Source: Streptomyces sp. Sge12
Lineage (GTDB): Bacteria; Actinomycetota; Actinomycetes; Streptomycetales; Streptomycetaceae
DNA length: 64,000 nucleotides
Reading direction: 5' to 3'
Assembly: GCF_002080455.1 (NCBI RefSeq)
Contig: NZ_CP020555.1
Span: 4,483,501 to 4,547,500, forward strand
The notes below the pieces were generated by a model, which saw only the letters and a list, made by a program, of their open reading frames with translations, made no database searches and was not told the origin of the DNA. The translations under genes were made by a program, and so were the position numbers. Shown here piece after piece: positions 1-8,568 of the stretch. Numbering within the stretch: the stretch's first letter is position 1; every line of letters begins with the position of its first letter.

Positions 1-394
1 GCGGCACCATGGGCAGGCCCTGGCCGCGGGCGGACTGGGCGACGTACGACAGGGCCATCACGGCCGCGCGCGCGAGGTCGTCGCGGGCGGTCTGCTCGTC
101 GATGTCCAGCAGCGGTTTCAGGCCCCACACGGGGGCGAGCATGGCGAGCGCGGACTGGACGTCGACGCGGATGTCACCGGAGTGGACCGGGATGGGGAAG
201 GGTTCGGCGGCGGGCAGCCCGGGGTTGAAGGCACCGTCGACGAGCAGGCCCCAGACGTTCCCGAAGGAGACGTGTCCGACGAGATCCTCGATGTCGACCC
301 CGCGGTAGCGCAGGGAACCGCCTTCCTTATCCGGTTCGGCGATCTCGGTCTCGAACGCGACGACCCCTTCGAGCCCGGGTACGAAGTCGGACAT
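1..394 (-). CDS. Citrate synthase-like protein, N-terminal part (cut by window edge)
   Basis: Reading the minus strand from an ATG at 394 gives MSDFVPGLEGVVAFETEIAE followed by a GGSLRYRGVDIEDLVG segment. That is the typical opening of citrate synthase family proteins, which condense acetyl-CoA with oxaloacetate in the cytoplasm. About 131 residues are visible and the catalytic His/Asp region lies outside the window. The gene diverges from pdxH, and in Streptomyces a citrate synthase gene commonly sits beside pdxH, which supports the call. A 2-methylcitrate synthase cannot be excluded from the N-terminus alone. Confidence 0.8.
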   Translation of the reverse strand, partial: MSDFVPGLEGVVAFETEIAEPDKEGGSLRYRGVDIEDLVGHVSFGNVWGLLVDGAFNPGLPAAEPFPIPVHSGDIRVDVQSALAMLAPVWGLKPLLDIDEQTARDDLARAAVMALSYVAQSARGQGLPMVP

Positions 395-594
395 CAGGCG
401 GCTCCTCAGATAGTGCGAACACGCGCGGCTCCCGGCGTGACTCGCGGTCCGGCGCGGTCATCCCCGTTGATGCCCGGCAGGGCCGTCGGTCACCCGCTTG
501 GGGACCTTCGGACCGGCCCCAAGATTTTGGCCGTTCCGCCCCGACTGCGGAAGCGTGACATACGGCACACCGTGGCGGGTCCGGCTGGGGCAGG

Positions 595-1257
595 ATGGCG
601 AGCGTGACCGATCAGGACATTGACCCCGCCACGATGCGCAAGCAGTACCGCTCGGAGATCGTCGACGAGGGGAGTCTCGCCGAGAATCCGATGGACCAGT
701 TCGCCCTCTGGTTCCAGCAGGCGGCCGACTCCCGCCTCTTCGAACCGAACGCCATGGTCGTATCGACGGCCACGCCCGACGGACGGCCCAGTTCGCGGAC
801 GGTGCTGATGAAGCAGTTCGACGGCCGGGGCTTCGTCTTCTTCACCAATTACGCCTCCCGCAAGGGCCGTGAGCTGGCCGAGAACCCGCACGTGGCGCTG
901 CTTTTCCCCTGGCACCCCATCGCCCGCCAGGTGATCGTCACGGGTACGGCGGCCCGGATCGGCCGGGACGAGACGGCGGCGTACTTCCGCTCCCGCCCGC
1001 ACGGCTCGCAGCTGGGGGCCTGGGCGAGCGAGCAGTCCAGCGTGATCGGTTCCCGCGGGGAGCTTGACCGGCGTTATGCCGAGCTGGAGGCTCGTTATCC
1101 GGAGGGCGAGCAGGTGCCGGTTCCGCCGGAGTGGGGCGGTCTGCGCGTGTTCCCGGAGGCGGTGGAGTTCTGGCAGGGCCACGAGAACCGCCTGCACGAC
1201 CGGCTGCGCTATGCCCTGGACGGGGAGAAGTGGCGCGTGGAGCGGCTCTGCCCGTAG
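595..1257 (+). CDS. pdxH: Pyridoxamine/pyridoxine 5'-phosphate oxidase
   Basis: The product oxidises PNP or PMP to pyridoxal 5'-phosphate with FMN in the cytoplasm, the last step of vitamin B6 salvage. The 220-residue protein has the family's usual length. Its FMN/substrate segment runs from SSRTVLMKQFDGRGFVFFTN through SRKGRELAENP to WHPIARQV (about residues 60-110), and it ends in the characteristic RLHDRLRYALDGEKWRVERL, with the conserved H and R residues that contact PLP. The ATG at 595 keeps the alignment, but a GTG at 604 is an alternative start. It diverges from the citrate synthase-like gene. A second, more divergent member of the family lies at 42363-43073. Confidence 0.95.
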   Translation: MASVTDQDIDPATMRKQYRSEIVDEGSLAENPMDQFALWFQQAADSRLFEPNAMVVSTATPDGRPSSRTVLMKQFDGRGFVFFTNYASRKGRELAENPHVALLFPWHPIARQVIVTGTAARIGRDETAAYFRSRPHGSQLGAWASEQSSVIGSRGELDRRYAELEARYPEGEQVPVPPEWGGLRVFPEAVEFWQGHENRLHDRLRYALDGEKWRVERLCP

Positions 1258-1657
1258 GTCGGGTGCGCGGCGGTCGGGGAAAGCAGGCGACCCGCGGGCT
1301 CTGGTTTCTCTCCTGCAGTGAGAGAAGCCGGCCGGACGTACCGGCGAGCCCGCGGGTCGGGTGACTGCTTGGGATTGGCGCCTGGCGATCCCGCCGGGCA
1401 CCGCACTGGGTGCGTGCGACGACGGGCGCTTAGCCCGCAGCCACCTCACGCGTCCGGTTTCCGTACATTTCGGGAACCACCTCCCTTCTCGTGTACCGCA
1501 GAGCCTAGGAGCACCTCCGGCGGGGCACAAGCAAATATTTCTCCGGGCTTCAAATGGATCATTACCGGACATTCGGGGGAATGGGGTGTGGGCTGCGTCA
1601 CGTTGGAGTTCAATGATCTGACGTGCCGCACATGCGAACACCTGCAGGGGGTGCCAG
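1258..1657. other. Intergenic region with nested palindromes, no gene seen
   Basis: This 400-base gap separates pdxH from the PAS gene. A 14-bp inverted repeat (1288-1301 with 1346-1359, arm CGACCCGCGGGCTC) encloses a second small hairpin, TTCTCTC-ctgcagt-GAGAGAA, near 1306-1326. The outer structure is well placed to terminate pdxH transcription. The remainder, to 1657, presumably carries the promoter of the PAS gene. I see no convincing coding sequence in it. Confidence 0.5.
1288..1359. terminator. Long inverted repeat downstream of pdxH
   Basis: Perfect 14-bp arms flank a 44-base loop that itself contains a 7-bp hairpin. The structure starts 30 bases after the pdxH stop codon. A terminator role is inferred from position. 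There is no U-tract, as is usual in Streptomyces. Confidence 0.45.
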
Positions 1658-2980
1658 GTGAGTGCCTACGGACGTAACGAGACCGCCGACGATCTGCTCG
1701 CGGCGTTGCTGGACGGGATGGACGCCGCCCTGTGCGCGTTCGACTCCGACGGGGTGATCACCCACTGGAACCGTGAGGCCGAGCGGATCCTGGGCTGGAC
1801 CGCCACCGAGGCCGTGGGGCGCAAGGGCTTCGAGGGATGGGCGGTACGGGCCGCCGACGCGCACGACGTCCAGGACCGGCTGATGGCCGCCCAGCACGTG
1901 CCCGGACGCCAGGTGCACGAGTTCGCGCTGCTGACCAAGGACGGCGGGCGGGTCCTCGTGCGGACCCAGTCCGCCGGAGTGCCGGGCGCGGACGGGAAAC
2001 CCGCCGGGGTGTACTGCGCCTTCAGCGAGGTGCACGCCCAGATCGACCTGGAACGCTCCATCGCCCTCAGCGAGGCCCTCATGGACGACGCCTCGTGGGG
2101 TGTCGTCCTGGTCGACGTCGACCTGCGGCCCGCCGTCGTCAACGCGCACGCCGCGCAGGCCTTCGGGACCGGCCGCACCGCGCTGCTCGGCCGGCCGCTC
2201 GGGGAACTGCTGGCCCAGGGCGTCGAGGAGCTGGAGGGGGCCCTCCAGCACGTGCTCGCCGAGGGGGCCCCGCCCGCGCCCGTCGAGCTGTGGGTCTCGG
2301 TGCGCACCTCGGAGGGGGTGCGGCGCAGGTGCTGGCGGTGCGGGTTCCTGCGGCTGGCCTCGCCGCTCGCGGAGGAGCCCGTACCGCTGGGCGTCGGCTG
2401 GCTGTTCCAGGACGTCACCGAGGCCCGCCAGGAGCAGCTGGACACCGCGCAGCTCCGGTTCCGCTCGCACCAGCTCCACCGGGCGGGGCGGGCCGCCGCC
2501 GAGTGCGAGGACCCGGCCGAGGCGGCGGCCGTGCGGCTGGACTTCGCGCTCGCCGGCTTCGCCGAGGAGGCGCTGCTGGACGTACTGGACCCCGCGGCCG
2601 ACCCCGATCGGCGCAGGCTCGTACGGTCGGCCGCCTCGCCGCCGGTGCTGCCGGCGCCCGGGTCGATCCCCGTCCGGTACGCGGCCGGGCATCCGGCGCT
2701 CCAGGCCCTGGACCGGATCGGCTCGGTGCGGACCAGCGCCCCGCGAGGGGAGCCGGACGCGCAGTGGGCGCGGGCCCGCCAGTGGCCCGAGGGTGCGGCG
2801 CACGTGCTGTGCACGGTGCTGCGGAGCCGGGGGCGGACCCTGGGGGCGCTGACCTTCGTACGCGGCCCCTCGCGGCCACCGTTCGAGCGCGCGGACGCGG
2901 CGTACGCGGAGGAGGTCGCGGCCCGGGTGGCGGCCGACCTGGACCTGGCGACGGGCCCCGCCACCCCGTACGGCGCCTGA
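1658..2980 (+). CDS. PAS/GAF-type sensory protein without an output domain
   Basis: This 440-residue cytoplasmic protein starts with a PAS domain (about residues 10-130, with the classic ITHWNREAERILGWTATEAVG segment). A second PAS-like region follows (about 130-260, VVLVDVDLRPAVVNAHAAQA). The C-terminus (about 290-430) resembles a GAF domain, ending in RSRGRTLGALTFVRG. In Streptomyces this domain order usually precedes a SpoIIE-type PP2C phosphatase, but here the protein ends after the GAF-like part and no enzymatic output domain is visible. The GTG at 1658 follows a CAGGGGG ribosome-binding site. A miniature transposable element follows 64 bases downstream. The ligand and partner are unknown. 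Confidence 0.8.
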   Translation: MSAYGRNETADDLLAALLDGMDAALCAFDSDGVITHWNREAERILGWTATEAVGRKGFEGWAVRAADAHDVQDRLMAAQHVPGRQVHEFALLTKDGGRVLVRTQSAGVPGADGKPAGVYCAFSEVHAQIDLERSIALSEALMDDASWGVVLVDVDLRPAVVNAHAAQAFGTGRTALLGRPLGELLAQGVEELEGALQHVLAEGAPPAPVELWVSVRTSEGVRRRCWRCGFLRLASPLAEEPVPLGVGWLFQDVTEARQEQLDTAQLRFRSHQLHRAGRAAAECEDPAEAAAVRLDFALAGFAEEALLDVLDPAADPDRRRLVRSAASPPVLPAPGSIPVRYAAGHPALQALDRIGSVRTSAPRGEPDAQWARARQWPEGAAHVLCTVLRSRGRTLGALTFVRGPSRPPFERADAAYAEEVAARVAADLDLATGPATPYGA

Positions 2981-3044
2981 GCGGCCCACAAGGGGCAGCG
3001 GAACGGGGCACGTTGGCGGGGCGCGCTGGCGCCCCGGCTGACGT

Positions 3045-3212
3045 CTAGGCCGTCTCTTTCGGATCTTGTCGGGCCCGGCCCGCCCGGCACGGCACCTCGC
3101 CGCGTTGTCGGGGCGCCCGAGTACGTCCAGTACACGGGCGCCCCTCCGCCTTGCGATGTACCGCACCGGACGACCCGGGCTGATCCGACAAGATCCGAAA
3201 GAGACGTCCTAG
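3045..3212. mobile_element. Miniature inverted-repeat element, copy 1
   Basis: The 168-bp element is bounded by CTAG on both sides. Its terminal inverted repeats of about 26 bp (one mismatch) contain GTCTCTTTCGGATCTTGTCG. A central hairpin has 10-bp arms (GGGGCGCCCG). A copy with about 96% identity and the same length lies at 28996-29163. There is no transposase inside. CTAG fits the YTAR target-site duplication of the IS5 subgroup, so it was probably mobilised in trans; that family link is inferred. The right-hand CTAG supplies the TAG stop codon of the SIS-domain gene. Confidence 0.8.
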
Positions 3213-3964
3213 TGGCGGAAGAAGATCCGGTCGCCGTACTCCTGCATCACACGGCCGTTCCACTCGTGGCCGCCGTCGACGTTGCCCGAACGCAGCAGCG
3301 GGGGCTCCACCCCGCGGGCGACCAGCTCGCCGGCCGCCGTCGCCATGACCGCCTGCATGATCGCGCTGGTCACGACGGTGGAGGCGGGGGCGAAGGGCGC
3401 GTCGATGCCGTCGAGGGTCAGCTCGGCGTCGCCGACCGCGATCTTGCTGTCGAGGACGACGTCGCAGTGGTCCTTGAGGAAGGTGCCCGAGACGTGCCGC
3501 GACTTCGTCCCGGTCGCGTACGCCACCGAGGTCACCCCGATGACCTTGAGGCCGATGGCGCGGGCGTTCATCGCCATCTCGACGGGCAGCGCGTTGCGCC
3601 CGGAGAGGGAGATGATCACGAGGACGTCGCCGGCGGAGGCGGGGCTGCTGTCGAGCACGGCGCCGGCCAGTCCGTCGACCCGTTCCAGGGCGCTGCCGAG
3701 GGTCGCGGGCATGACGTCGACGCCGGCGGTGCCGGGGACGGCGAGGAAGTTCATCAGGGCCAGGCCGCCGGCCCGGTAGACCACGTCCTGGGCGGGCAGC
3801 GAGGAGTGGCCGGCGCCGAAGGCGAAGAGCCGGTTGCCGGTGGCGACCGCGTCGGCGACGAGGGAGCCGGCCTCCGCGATCCGCGGGGCCTCCTCGTCCC
3901 GCACCCGCTCCAGCAGACCGATGGCGGCATCGAAGAACTGACCGGCCAGCTTGCTCTCGCTCAT
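3209..3964 (-). CDS. SIS-domain (phosphosugar-binding) protein, UPF0309 type
   Basis: The 251-residue protein has a single SIS domain: FGAGHSSLPAQDVVYRAGG (about residues 46-64) and VLVIISLSGRNALPVEMAM (about 110-128) form the phosphosugar-binding loops. It belongs to a conserved Streptomyces family of uncharacterised SIS proteins. The N-terminal LAGQFFDAAIGLLERVRDEE helix is also typical. I chose the ATG at 3964 (MSESKLAG), because the 30 upstream in-frame codons are not conserved in character. Its TAG stop codon lies inside the CTAG border of the adjacent miniature element. A role in amino-sugar metabolism is likely but not shown. Confidence 0.85.
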   Translation of the reverse strand: MSESKLAGQFFDAAIGLLERVRDEEAPRIAEAGSLVADAVATGNRLFAFGAGHSSLPAQDVVYRAGGLALMNFLAVPGTAGVDVMPATLGSALERVDGLAGAVLDSSPASAGDVLVIISLSGRNALPVEMAMNARAIGLKVIGVTSVAYATGTKSRHVSGTFLKDHCDVVLDSKIAVGDAELTLDGIDAPFAPASTVVTSAIMQAVMATAAGELVARGVEPPLLRSGNVDGGHEWNGRVMQEYGDRIFFRH

Positions 3965-4222
3965 ACGCCGATGGCCCTTCCGGGGGTGGGGGAGCGTCCG
4001 TGTCCGCCGCTCACCGTGCGGTCTGGACCAAGGGCGTGTCAATACGAACGTCAATCCAGCGCCGAAAGCCCCGGTCGCGCGCCCCGGACATCCCGGGGCG
4101 ATCTTCGCGGGGGGTGTCCGGGAGATGTCCGGGAGCGGTCTTGACCCACGGCACGGGACGGTTGTCGGCCCGATGCGTCAGAATTGGGGGCAGGGCCAGC
4201 GCACGCAATCCGAGGGGCACGA

Positions 4223-4915
4223 ATGTCCGGACTGATCGATACCACGGAGATGTATCTCCGCACCATCCTCGAGCTGGAAGAGGAAGGCGTGGTCCCCATG
4301 CGCGCCCGTATCGCCGAGCGGCTCGACCAGAGCGGTCCGACGGTGAGCCAGACGGTGGCGCGCATGGAGCGGGACGGCCTGGTGGCCGTCGCCAGCGACC
4401 GGCACCTCGAGCTGACGGAGGAGGGCCGCCGGCTGGCCACGCGCGTCATGCGCAAGCACCGGCTCGCGGAGTGCCTGCTCGTCGATGTCATCGGCCTGGA
4501 GTGGGAGCAGGTGCACGCGGAGGCCTGCCGGTGGGAGCACGTGATGAGCGAGGCGGTGGAGCGGCGGGTGCTGGAGCTGCTGCGCCACCCGACCGAGTCG
4601 CCGTACGGGAACCCGATCCCGGGGCTGGAGGAGCTGGGTGAGAAGGCCGAGGCGGACCCGTTCCTGGAGGACGGCATGGTCAGTCTGTCCGAGCTCGACC
4701 CGGGGACCGAGGGCAAGACCGTCGTCGTCCGGCGGATCGGCGAGCCGATCCAGACGGACGCGCAGTTGATGTATACGCTCCGGCGGGCAGGGGTACAGCC
4801 CGGCTCGGTGGTGAGTGTGACCGAGTCGCCCGGAGGTGTTCTGGTCGGCAGCGGCGGTGAGGCTGCCGAGCTGGACGTGGAAGTCGCCTCGCACGTTTTC
4901 GTCGCGAAGCGCTGA
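4223..4915 (+). CDS. dmdR1: DtxR/IdeR-family iron-dependent repressor (DmdR1)
   Basis: The 230-residue protein opens with the winged-helix DNA-binding domain (MSGLIDTTEMYLRTILELEE, residues 1-65, recognition helix near QSGPTVSQTVARME). The metal-binding and dimerisation domain follows (about 70-140: the RKHRLAECLLVDVIGLEW segment, the CRWEHVMS segment, and HPTESPYGNPIPG). The C-terminus is SH3-like. It matches the main iron regulator of S. coelicolor, which represses siderophore genes when loaded with Fe(II). The ATG at 4223 is the family start; upstream in-frame codons are non-conserved. A strong terminator follows. A long antisense ORF (4178-4894) covers most of the gene, as reported for adm in S. 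coelicolor. Confidence 0.93.
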   Translation: MSGLIDTTEMYLRTILELEEEGVVPMRARIAERLDQSGPTVSQTVARMERDGLVAVASDRHLELTEEGRRLATRVMRKHRLAECLLVDVIGLEWEQVHAEACRWEHVMSEAVERRVLELLRHPTESPYGNPIPGLEELGEKAEADPFLEDGMVSLSELDPGTEGKTVVVRRIGEPIQTDAQLMYTLRRAGVQPGSVVSVTESPGGVLVGSGGEAAELDVEVASHVFVAKR

Positions 4916-4962
4916 CCCCCTCGGGGCCCGACCCGTACGGATGATCAGCTCTTGGTGTGGTC

Positions 4963-4990
4963 GGTCCCGGCGCCTTTCGGCGCCGGGACC
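4963..4990. terminator. Strong hairpin terminator after dmdR1
   Basis: A perfect 12-bp stem (GGTCCCGGCGCC) with a TTTC loop starts 47 bases after the dmdR1 stop codon. It excludes a start for the next gene upstream of about 4990. Confidence 0.85.
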
Positions 4991-5205
4991 GGTCCTCCCC
5001 TTGTGACCCGGAGCCCCGAGCTCTCAAGGTCGTCCCCTCGGACCGTCTTCCCCGAGCGGCCCGCCTCCCTGTTGAAAGGATCTCCATCGGCAGCGGCGGC
5101 CAATCCTTGAGCAAGGTCACTCGAAAGAGCGGTGTTGTGGGCGAGAGACCCGTTTTCGAATGCGGGTTCGATAGTCTGGCGGGGAGCGAAGGGGGTGCAT
5201 CTGCG

Positions 5206-6075
5206 GTGGTACAGCGCGTCGATGTGACAGGGGCCGAGGGTGTGCGCCTGGCCGCCTGGGAGTTCCGCGAAGCAGAAGCCGAGCCCGACCCCCGCCCCGG
5301 GGTGCTGTTACTGCACGGCCTGATGGGCCGAGCCTTCCACTGGGCCGGCACCGCCCGCTGGCTCCGCGAGCGCCACCGTGTCGTGGCCCTGGACCAGCGC
5401 GGACACGGCCAGAGCGGCCGCCCGCCCGCCGACACCCCGACCTCCCTGGGCCGCGAGGCCTTCGTGGCCGACGCCGAGGCCGCCGTCGAGCAGCTCGGTC
5501 TCGCCCCCGTCACCCTGATCGGCCACTCCATGGGCGCCCTCACCGCCTGGCAGCTCGCCGCCCGCCGCCCCGATCTGGTCGAAGCCCTCGTCATCTGCGA
5601 CATGCGCGCCTCCGCCCTCGGCGCGGCCTCCCAGGAGGAATGGGAGGACTGGTTCCACCACTGGCCCCTGCCGTTCCCCACCCAGGACGCGGCCCGCCGC
5701 TGGTTCGGCGAGGACGACCCCCGGGTGGAGCGGCCCGATCCCGGCCGCGGCGCCTTCTTCGCCGAGGTCATGCACGAGGCGCCGGACGGCTGGCGCCCGC
5801 TCTTCTCCCGCCGCCAGATGCTCACGGCCCGCGAGACCTGGGTCCACGACGCGCACTGGGAGGAGCTGGCCCAGGTCCGCTGCCCGACCCTGGTGGTCCG
5901 CGGCCTCGACGGCGAGCTGGGCCGGGCCGAGGCCCAGGAGATGGTCCGCGTCCTCCCGGCCGGCCAGTACGCGGAAATCCCCGACGCCGGCCACTACCTC
6001 CACTACGACCAGCCGACGGCCTGGCGCGCCGTCCTGGAACCCTTCCTCGACGGGATCAAGGCCGAAGCGCCCTGA
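5206..6075 (+). CDS. Alpha/beta-fold hydrolase with an in-frame TTA codon
   Basis: The 289-residue protein has the oxyanion segment VLLLHGLMGRAFHW (about residues 33-46), DQRGHGQSGRP, the nucleophile elbow GHSMGAL (about 106-112), a late Asp (VVRGLDGELGR) and the catalytic His in IPDAGHYLHYDQP. This is a complete Ser-His-Asp triad of a cytoplasmic esterase or C-C hydrolase type; the substrate is unknown. The GTG at 5206 has a GGGGG site 10 bases upstream. Codon 35 (5308-5310) is TTA, the rare leucine codon read by the bldA tRNA in Streptomyces, so translation may be developmentally controlled. Terminators flank the gene, so it is monocistronic. Confidence 0.85.
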   Translation: MVQRVDVTGAEGVRLAAWEFREAEAEPDPRPGVLLLHGLMGRAFHWAGTARWLRERHRVVALDQRGHGQSGRPPADTPTSLGREAFVADAEAAVEQLGLAPVTLIGHSMGALTAWQLAARRPDLVEALVICDMRASALGAASQEEWEDWFHHWPLPFPTQDAARRWFGEDDPRVERPDPGRGAFFAEVMHEAPDGWRPLFSRRQMLTARETWVHDAHWEELAQVRCPTLVVRGLDGELGRAEAQEMVRVLPAGQYAEIPDAGHYLHYDQPTAWRAVLEPFLDGIKAEAP

Positions 6076-6107
6076 CCCGACCTGACCTGACCCGCACCGA
6101 CCCGGCG

Positions 6108-6147
6108 CCCCGGGACTGTTGTCCGTACCGCGACAACAGTCCCGGGG
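6108..6147. terminator. Hairpin terminator after the hydrolase gene
   Basis: A perfect 16-bp stem (CCCCGGGACTGTTGTC and its complement) with an 8-base loop starts 32 bases downstream of the hydrolase stop codon. Confidence 0.85.
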
Positions 6148-6246
6148 CTCCGTGTCAGCGGTCTGTCAGCGGGCTGTTCGGGGCGTGTCAGGGGGCGGCC
6201 CCATGGTGACGACGTCGCCAGGCAAGCCCGAGAAACGAGGACCCCG

Positions 6247-6765
6247 ATGAACGCCGTAGCCGCCCTGCAGCTCCTGATCGCCGCCGCCTTCCTGAGCATC
6301 CCTCTCGTCCGCAGCCGCTACGGGGCCCGCGCCCAGGCCGCCGTCGAGGCCGAGCTGGGGCGCCAGGGGGTCCGTACGACGGTCATGGCGGAGAATGGCA
6401 TGCGGCTCGACGCCGGCGGGCACGAGACCTGGGCCCCCGTCGGGATCGCCGTCTCCCTGACCGTGCCCGCCGTGCTCGCGCTCGCCGGGAACTCCTGGGC
6501 CGGGACGCTCACCTGGATCGTCCAGCCGCTCGTCATCCTCGTGAACTGCGTGATCCTCTACTCGAACCTGACCGCCGTACCGTCCGTCACCGCCGCCTTC
6601 GCCGCGTCGGACGACGCCGAACTCCGGCGCATCGACGTCCGCTCCATGCTCCGCGCCGCCGAAGCGGGCTTCCCCCGCTGGGTCATGCCCTACCTCCAGA
6701 ACCTCCGCCACGCCGTCGTCTTCACGGGCTCCGCGGCCGCGCTGGTCCTGCTCGCCGCCCACTGA
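6247..6765 (+). CDS. Small integral membrane protein of unknown function
   Basis: This 172-residue protein is not recognised. It opens with a hydrophobic N-terminal helix (AVAALQLLIAAAFLSIPLV). Further membrane segments lie near residues 80-120 (VGIAVSLTVPAVLALAG, then WIVQPLVILVNCVILYSNLT) and at the C-terminus (HAVVFTGSAAALVLLAAH). The ATG at 6247 follows AACGAGGACCCCG. It converges on the ABC transporter operon with a shared terminator between them. Confidence 0.7.
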   Translation: MNAVAALQLLIAAAFLSIPLVRSRYGARAQAAVEAELGRQGVRTTVMAENGMRLDAGGHETWAPVGIAVSLTVPAVLALAGNSWAGTLTWIVQPLVILVNCVILYSNLTAVPSVTAAFAASDDAELRRIDVRSMLRAAEAGFPRWVMPYLQNLRHAVVFTGSAAALVLLAAH

Positions 6766-6801
6766 CACCGGCGGTCCCGCCCGGCGCCGGACCCACGACA
6801 A

Positions 6802-6841
6802 GGGCCGGCCCCCGCTCCCGAAGGGGAGCGGGGGCCGGCCC
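6802..6841. terminator. Bidirectional terminator between convergent genes
   Basis: A perfect 18-bp stem (GGGCCGGCCCCCGCTCCC) with a GAAG loop lies between the stop codon of the membrane protein (6765) and that of the ABC permease (6868). Confidence 0.9.
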
Positions 6842-6867
6842 GGTCGTGCACGGCCAGTGGCCGGCGG

Positions 6868-8568
6868 TCAGCCCTTGCTGACCGCCGACAGGATCTCCGG
6901 GAGCTTGCGCGCCACCGCCGGGGCCGCGAACCGCAGGCCCGCCCAGGCGGCCAGGGCACCCCAGGCCACGCCCACCGGCAGCACGATCCACGAGATGTCC
7001 TGGTGGTCGGCCACATTCAGCCAGATCGTCAGGGCGATCACCGGGGCGGAGATCACCGCCGAGACCAGCAGCCCGCCCAGGATGCCCGCCCAGGCGAGCC
7101 CGGCCTGGCCCGGGACGACGTTCTTGAAGGCGCCGTCCGACGGGATGGAGTACGGGAAGTGGGCCGAGGCCAGCGCCCCCGTGCAGAGCATCGAGCCCAG
7201 CAGGGCCAGAGCCAGGCCCGTCGCCGCGGGGAAGGTCGACCAGTCGCCGATCACGGCGGCCGTGACCACGGTGACGAGGACCGTGTACGGGACGGTGACC
7301 AGGGCCAGTGCGACGGCCCGCGCGCGCAGTTCGACATAGGCGTCGCGCGTCGACGAGATGGTCTGCGCGACCATCCAGAACGCCGAGGTGTCCTGTCCGA
7401 ACTGGTTGTACATCTGCATGCCGAGCATGCTGGAACCGAAGCAGGCGAGGTAGACGGACCCCGTGCCCTGGAGGGCGTTGAAGACCGGGATGATCATGCC
7501 GATCGCCAGTGCGGTCACCCAGGAGGCCTTGGTCTTCGGGTCGCGGACGGCGTAGCGCAGGGTGCGCTGCACGGCCGCACCCGTCCGGCCGTCGGGCAGC
7601 AGGGATCCCGGGCCGCCCGCGCCGCGGTCCTTCGTCGGCCGGGCGGCCGCGATGGTCGAGCCGTCCGGGGTGACCATCAGCCGGGTCAGGGTCCGCTCCC
7701 AGAACCACAGGAGGGCGGCCACGGCGGCCAGGGTCAGGGCCAGTTGGGCGGCCGCCACCCCGTACGCGCCCTCGCTCACGGAGTCCACCATGCCGACGGC
7801 GGTCGCCGGCGGCAGCCAGCGCACCACGGCCTCGACGGGCTCCAGCGCGGTGAGGCCGCCCGCCTGGAACAGGCGCTGACTGGCGAAGTTGACCAGCTGG
7901 CCGCCCACGGCGATCAGCAGACCGCTGAGGATGGCCAGGTCACGCCCCTTGCGGCTGCTCAGCAGCCGCACGTTGGCCGTGGCCACCGCCCGTGCGAGGG
8001 TCACGCAGCCGAGGACGAGCAGGGGTGCGGCGACCACCGCGGCCACCGCGCCGGCGGCGCCGCGCGCGACGGCCAGTACGGAGCCCACGGCCAGGCACAG
8101 CGTGAACAGCGGCCCGATGCCGACCAGCGAGGAGGCGAACAGGGCCCGTACGAGCGCACGGGGCCGCAGCGGCAGCATCACCAGACGGCTCGGGTCGAGC
8201 GTCTCGTCCCCGGTGGGGAAGAACAGCGGCATGAAGGCCCAGCCGAGGGCCAGGATCGCGGCCAGCAGGACGACGACGGTGCCCGCGTGGGCGTTGCCGT
8301 GCAGCAGGGCCAGGCCGAGCGTCACGAAGAAGCCGACGACGAGGGCGAAGGCGAGCGTCGAGAAGTAGGCGGCCTTGCGCTTCGACGAGCCCTTGAGGCC
8401 GTTGCGCAGCAGCGACAGCTTGAGGCGGACGAAGATCCGGGTCAGCGGGACCGCCGCGACGGAAGAGGCACCGGCGCTGCCGGCCCTCGCGGTGCTTCCG
8501 GTGCTCCCGGTGGGGGACGTCGTCACGGTGGCGGCCGGACCGGCGGCCGGGTTGGCGGGCGAGGTCAT
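6868..8568 (-). CDS. ABC transporter permease, multi-spanning
   Basis: The 566-residue membrane protein has a 40-residue Thr/Ser/Gly/Ala-rich cytoplasmic start, then many hydrophobic segments. Examples are AAYFSTLAFALVVGFFVTLG, TVVVLLAAILALGWAFMPLFF, ALALVTVPYTVLVTVVTAAV and VISAPVIALTIWLNV. It is the membrane half of an exporter whose ATPase is encoded just upstream; the ATPase stop and this ATG overlap (ATGA at 8565-8568), so the two are translationally coupled. The transported substrate cannot be read from the sequence. Confidence 0.85.
   Translation of the reverse strand: MTSPANPAAGPAATVTTSPTGSTGSTARAGSAGASSVAAVPLTRIFVRLKLSLLRNGLKGSSKRKAAYFSTLAFALVVGFFVTLGLALLHGNAHAGTVVVLLAAILALGWAFMPLFFPTGDETLDPSRLVMLPLRPRALVRALFASSLVGIGPLFTLCLAVGSVLAVARGAAGAVAAVVAAPLLVLGCVTLARAVATANVRLLSSRKGRDLAILSGLLIAVGGQLVNFASQRLFQAGGLTALEPVEAVVRWLPPATAVGMVDSVSEGAYGVAAAQLALTLAAVAALLWFWERTLTRLMVTPDGSTIAAARPTKDRGAGGPGSLLPDGRTGAAVQRTLRYAVRDPKTKASWVTALAIGMIIPVFNALQGTGSVYLACFGSSMLGMQMYNQFGQDTSAFWMVAQTISSTRDAYVELRARAVALALVTVPYTVLVTVVTAAVIGDWSTFPAATGLALALLGSMLCTGALASAHFPYSIPSDGAFKNVVPGQAGLAWAGILGGLLVSAVISAPVIALTIWLNVADHQDISWIVLPVGVAWGALAAWAGLRFAAPAVARKLPEILSAVSKG

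Noticed and set aside
1618..1631. CTGACGTGCCGCAC upstream of the PAS gene resembles the palindromic operator
   Set aside because: Only the left half-site and centre match; the right half (GTCAG) is absent, and the gene is unrelated to the catabolic set.
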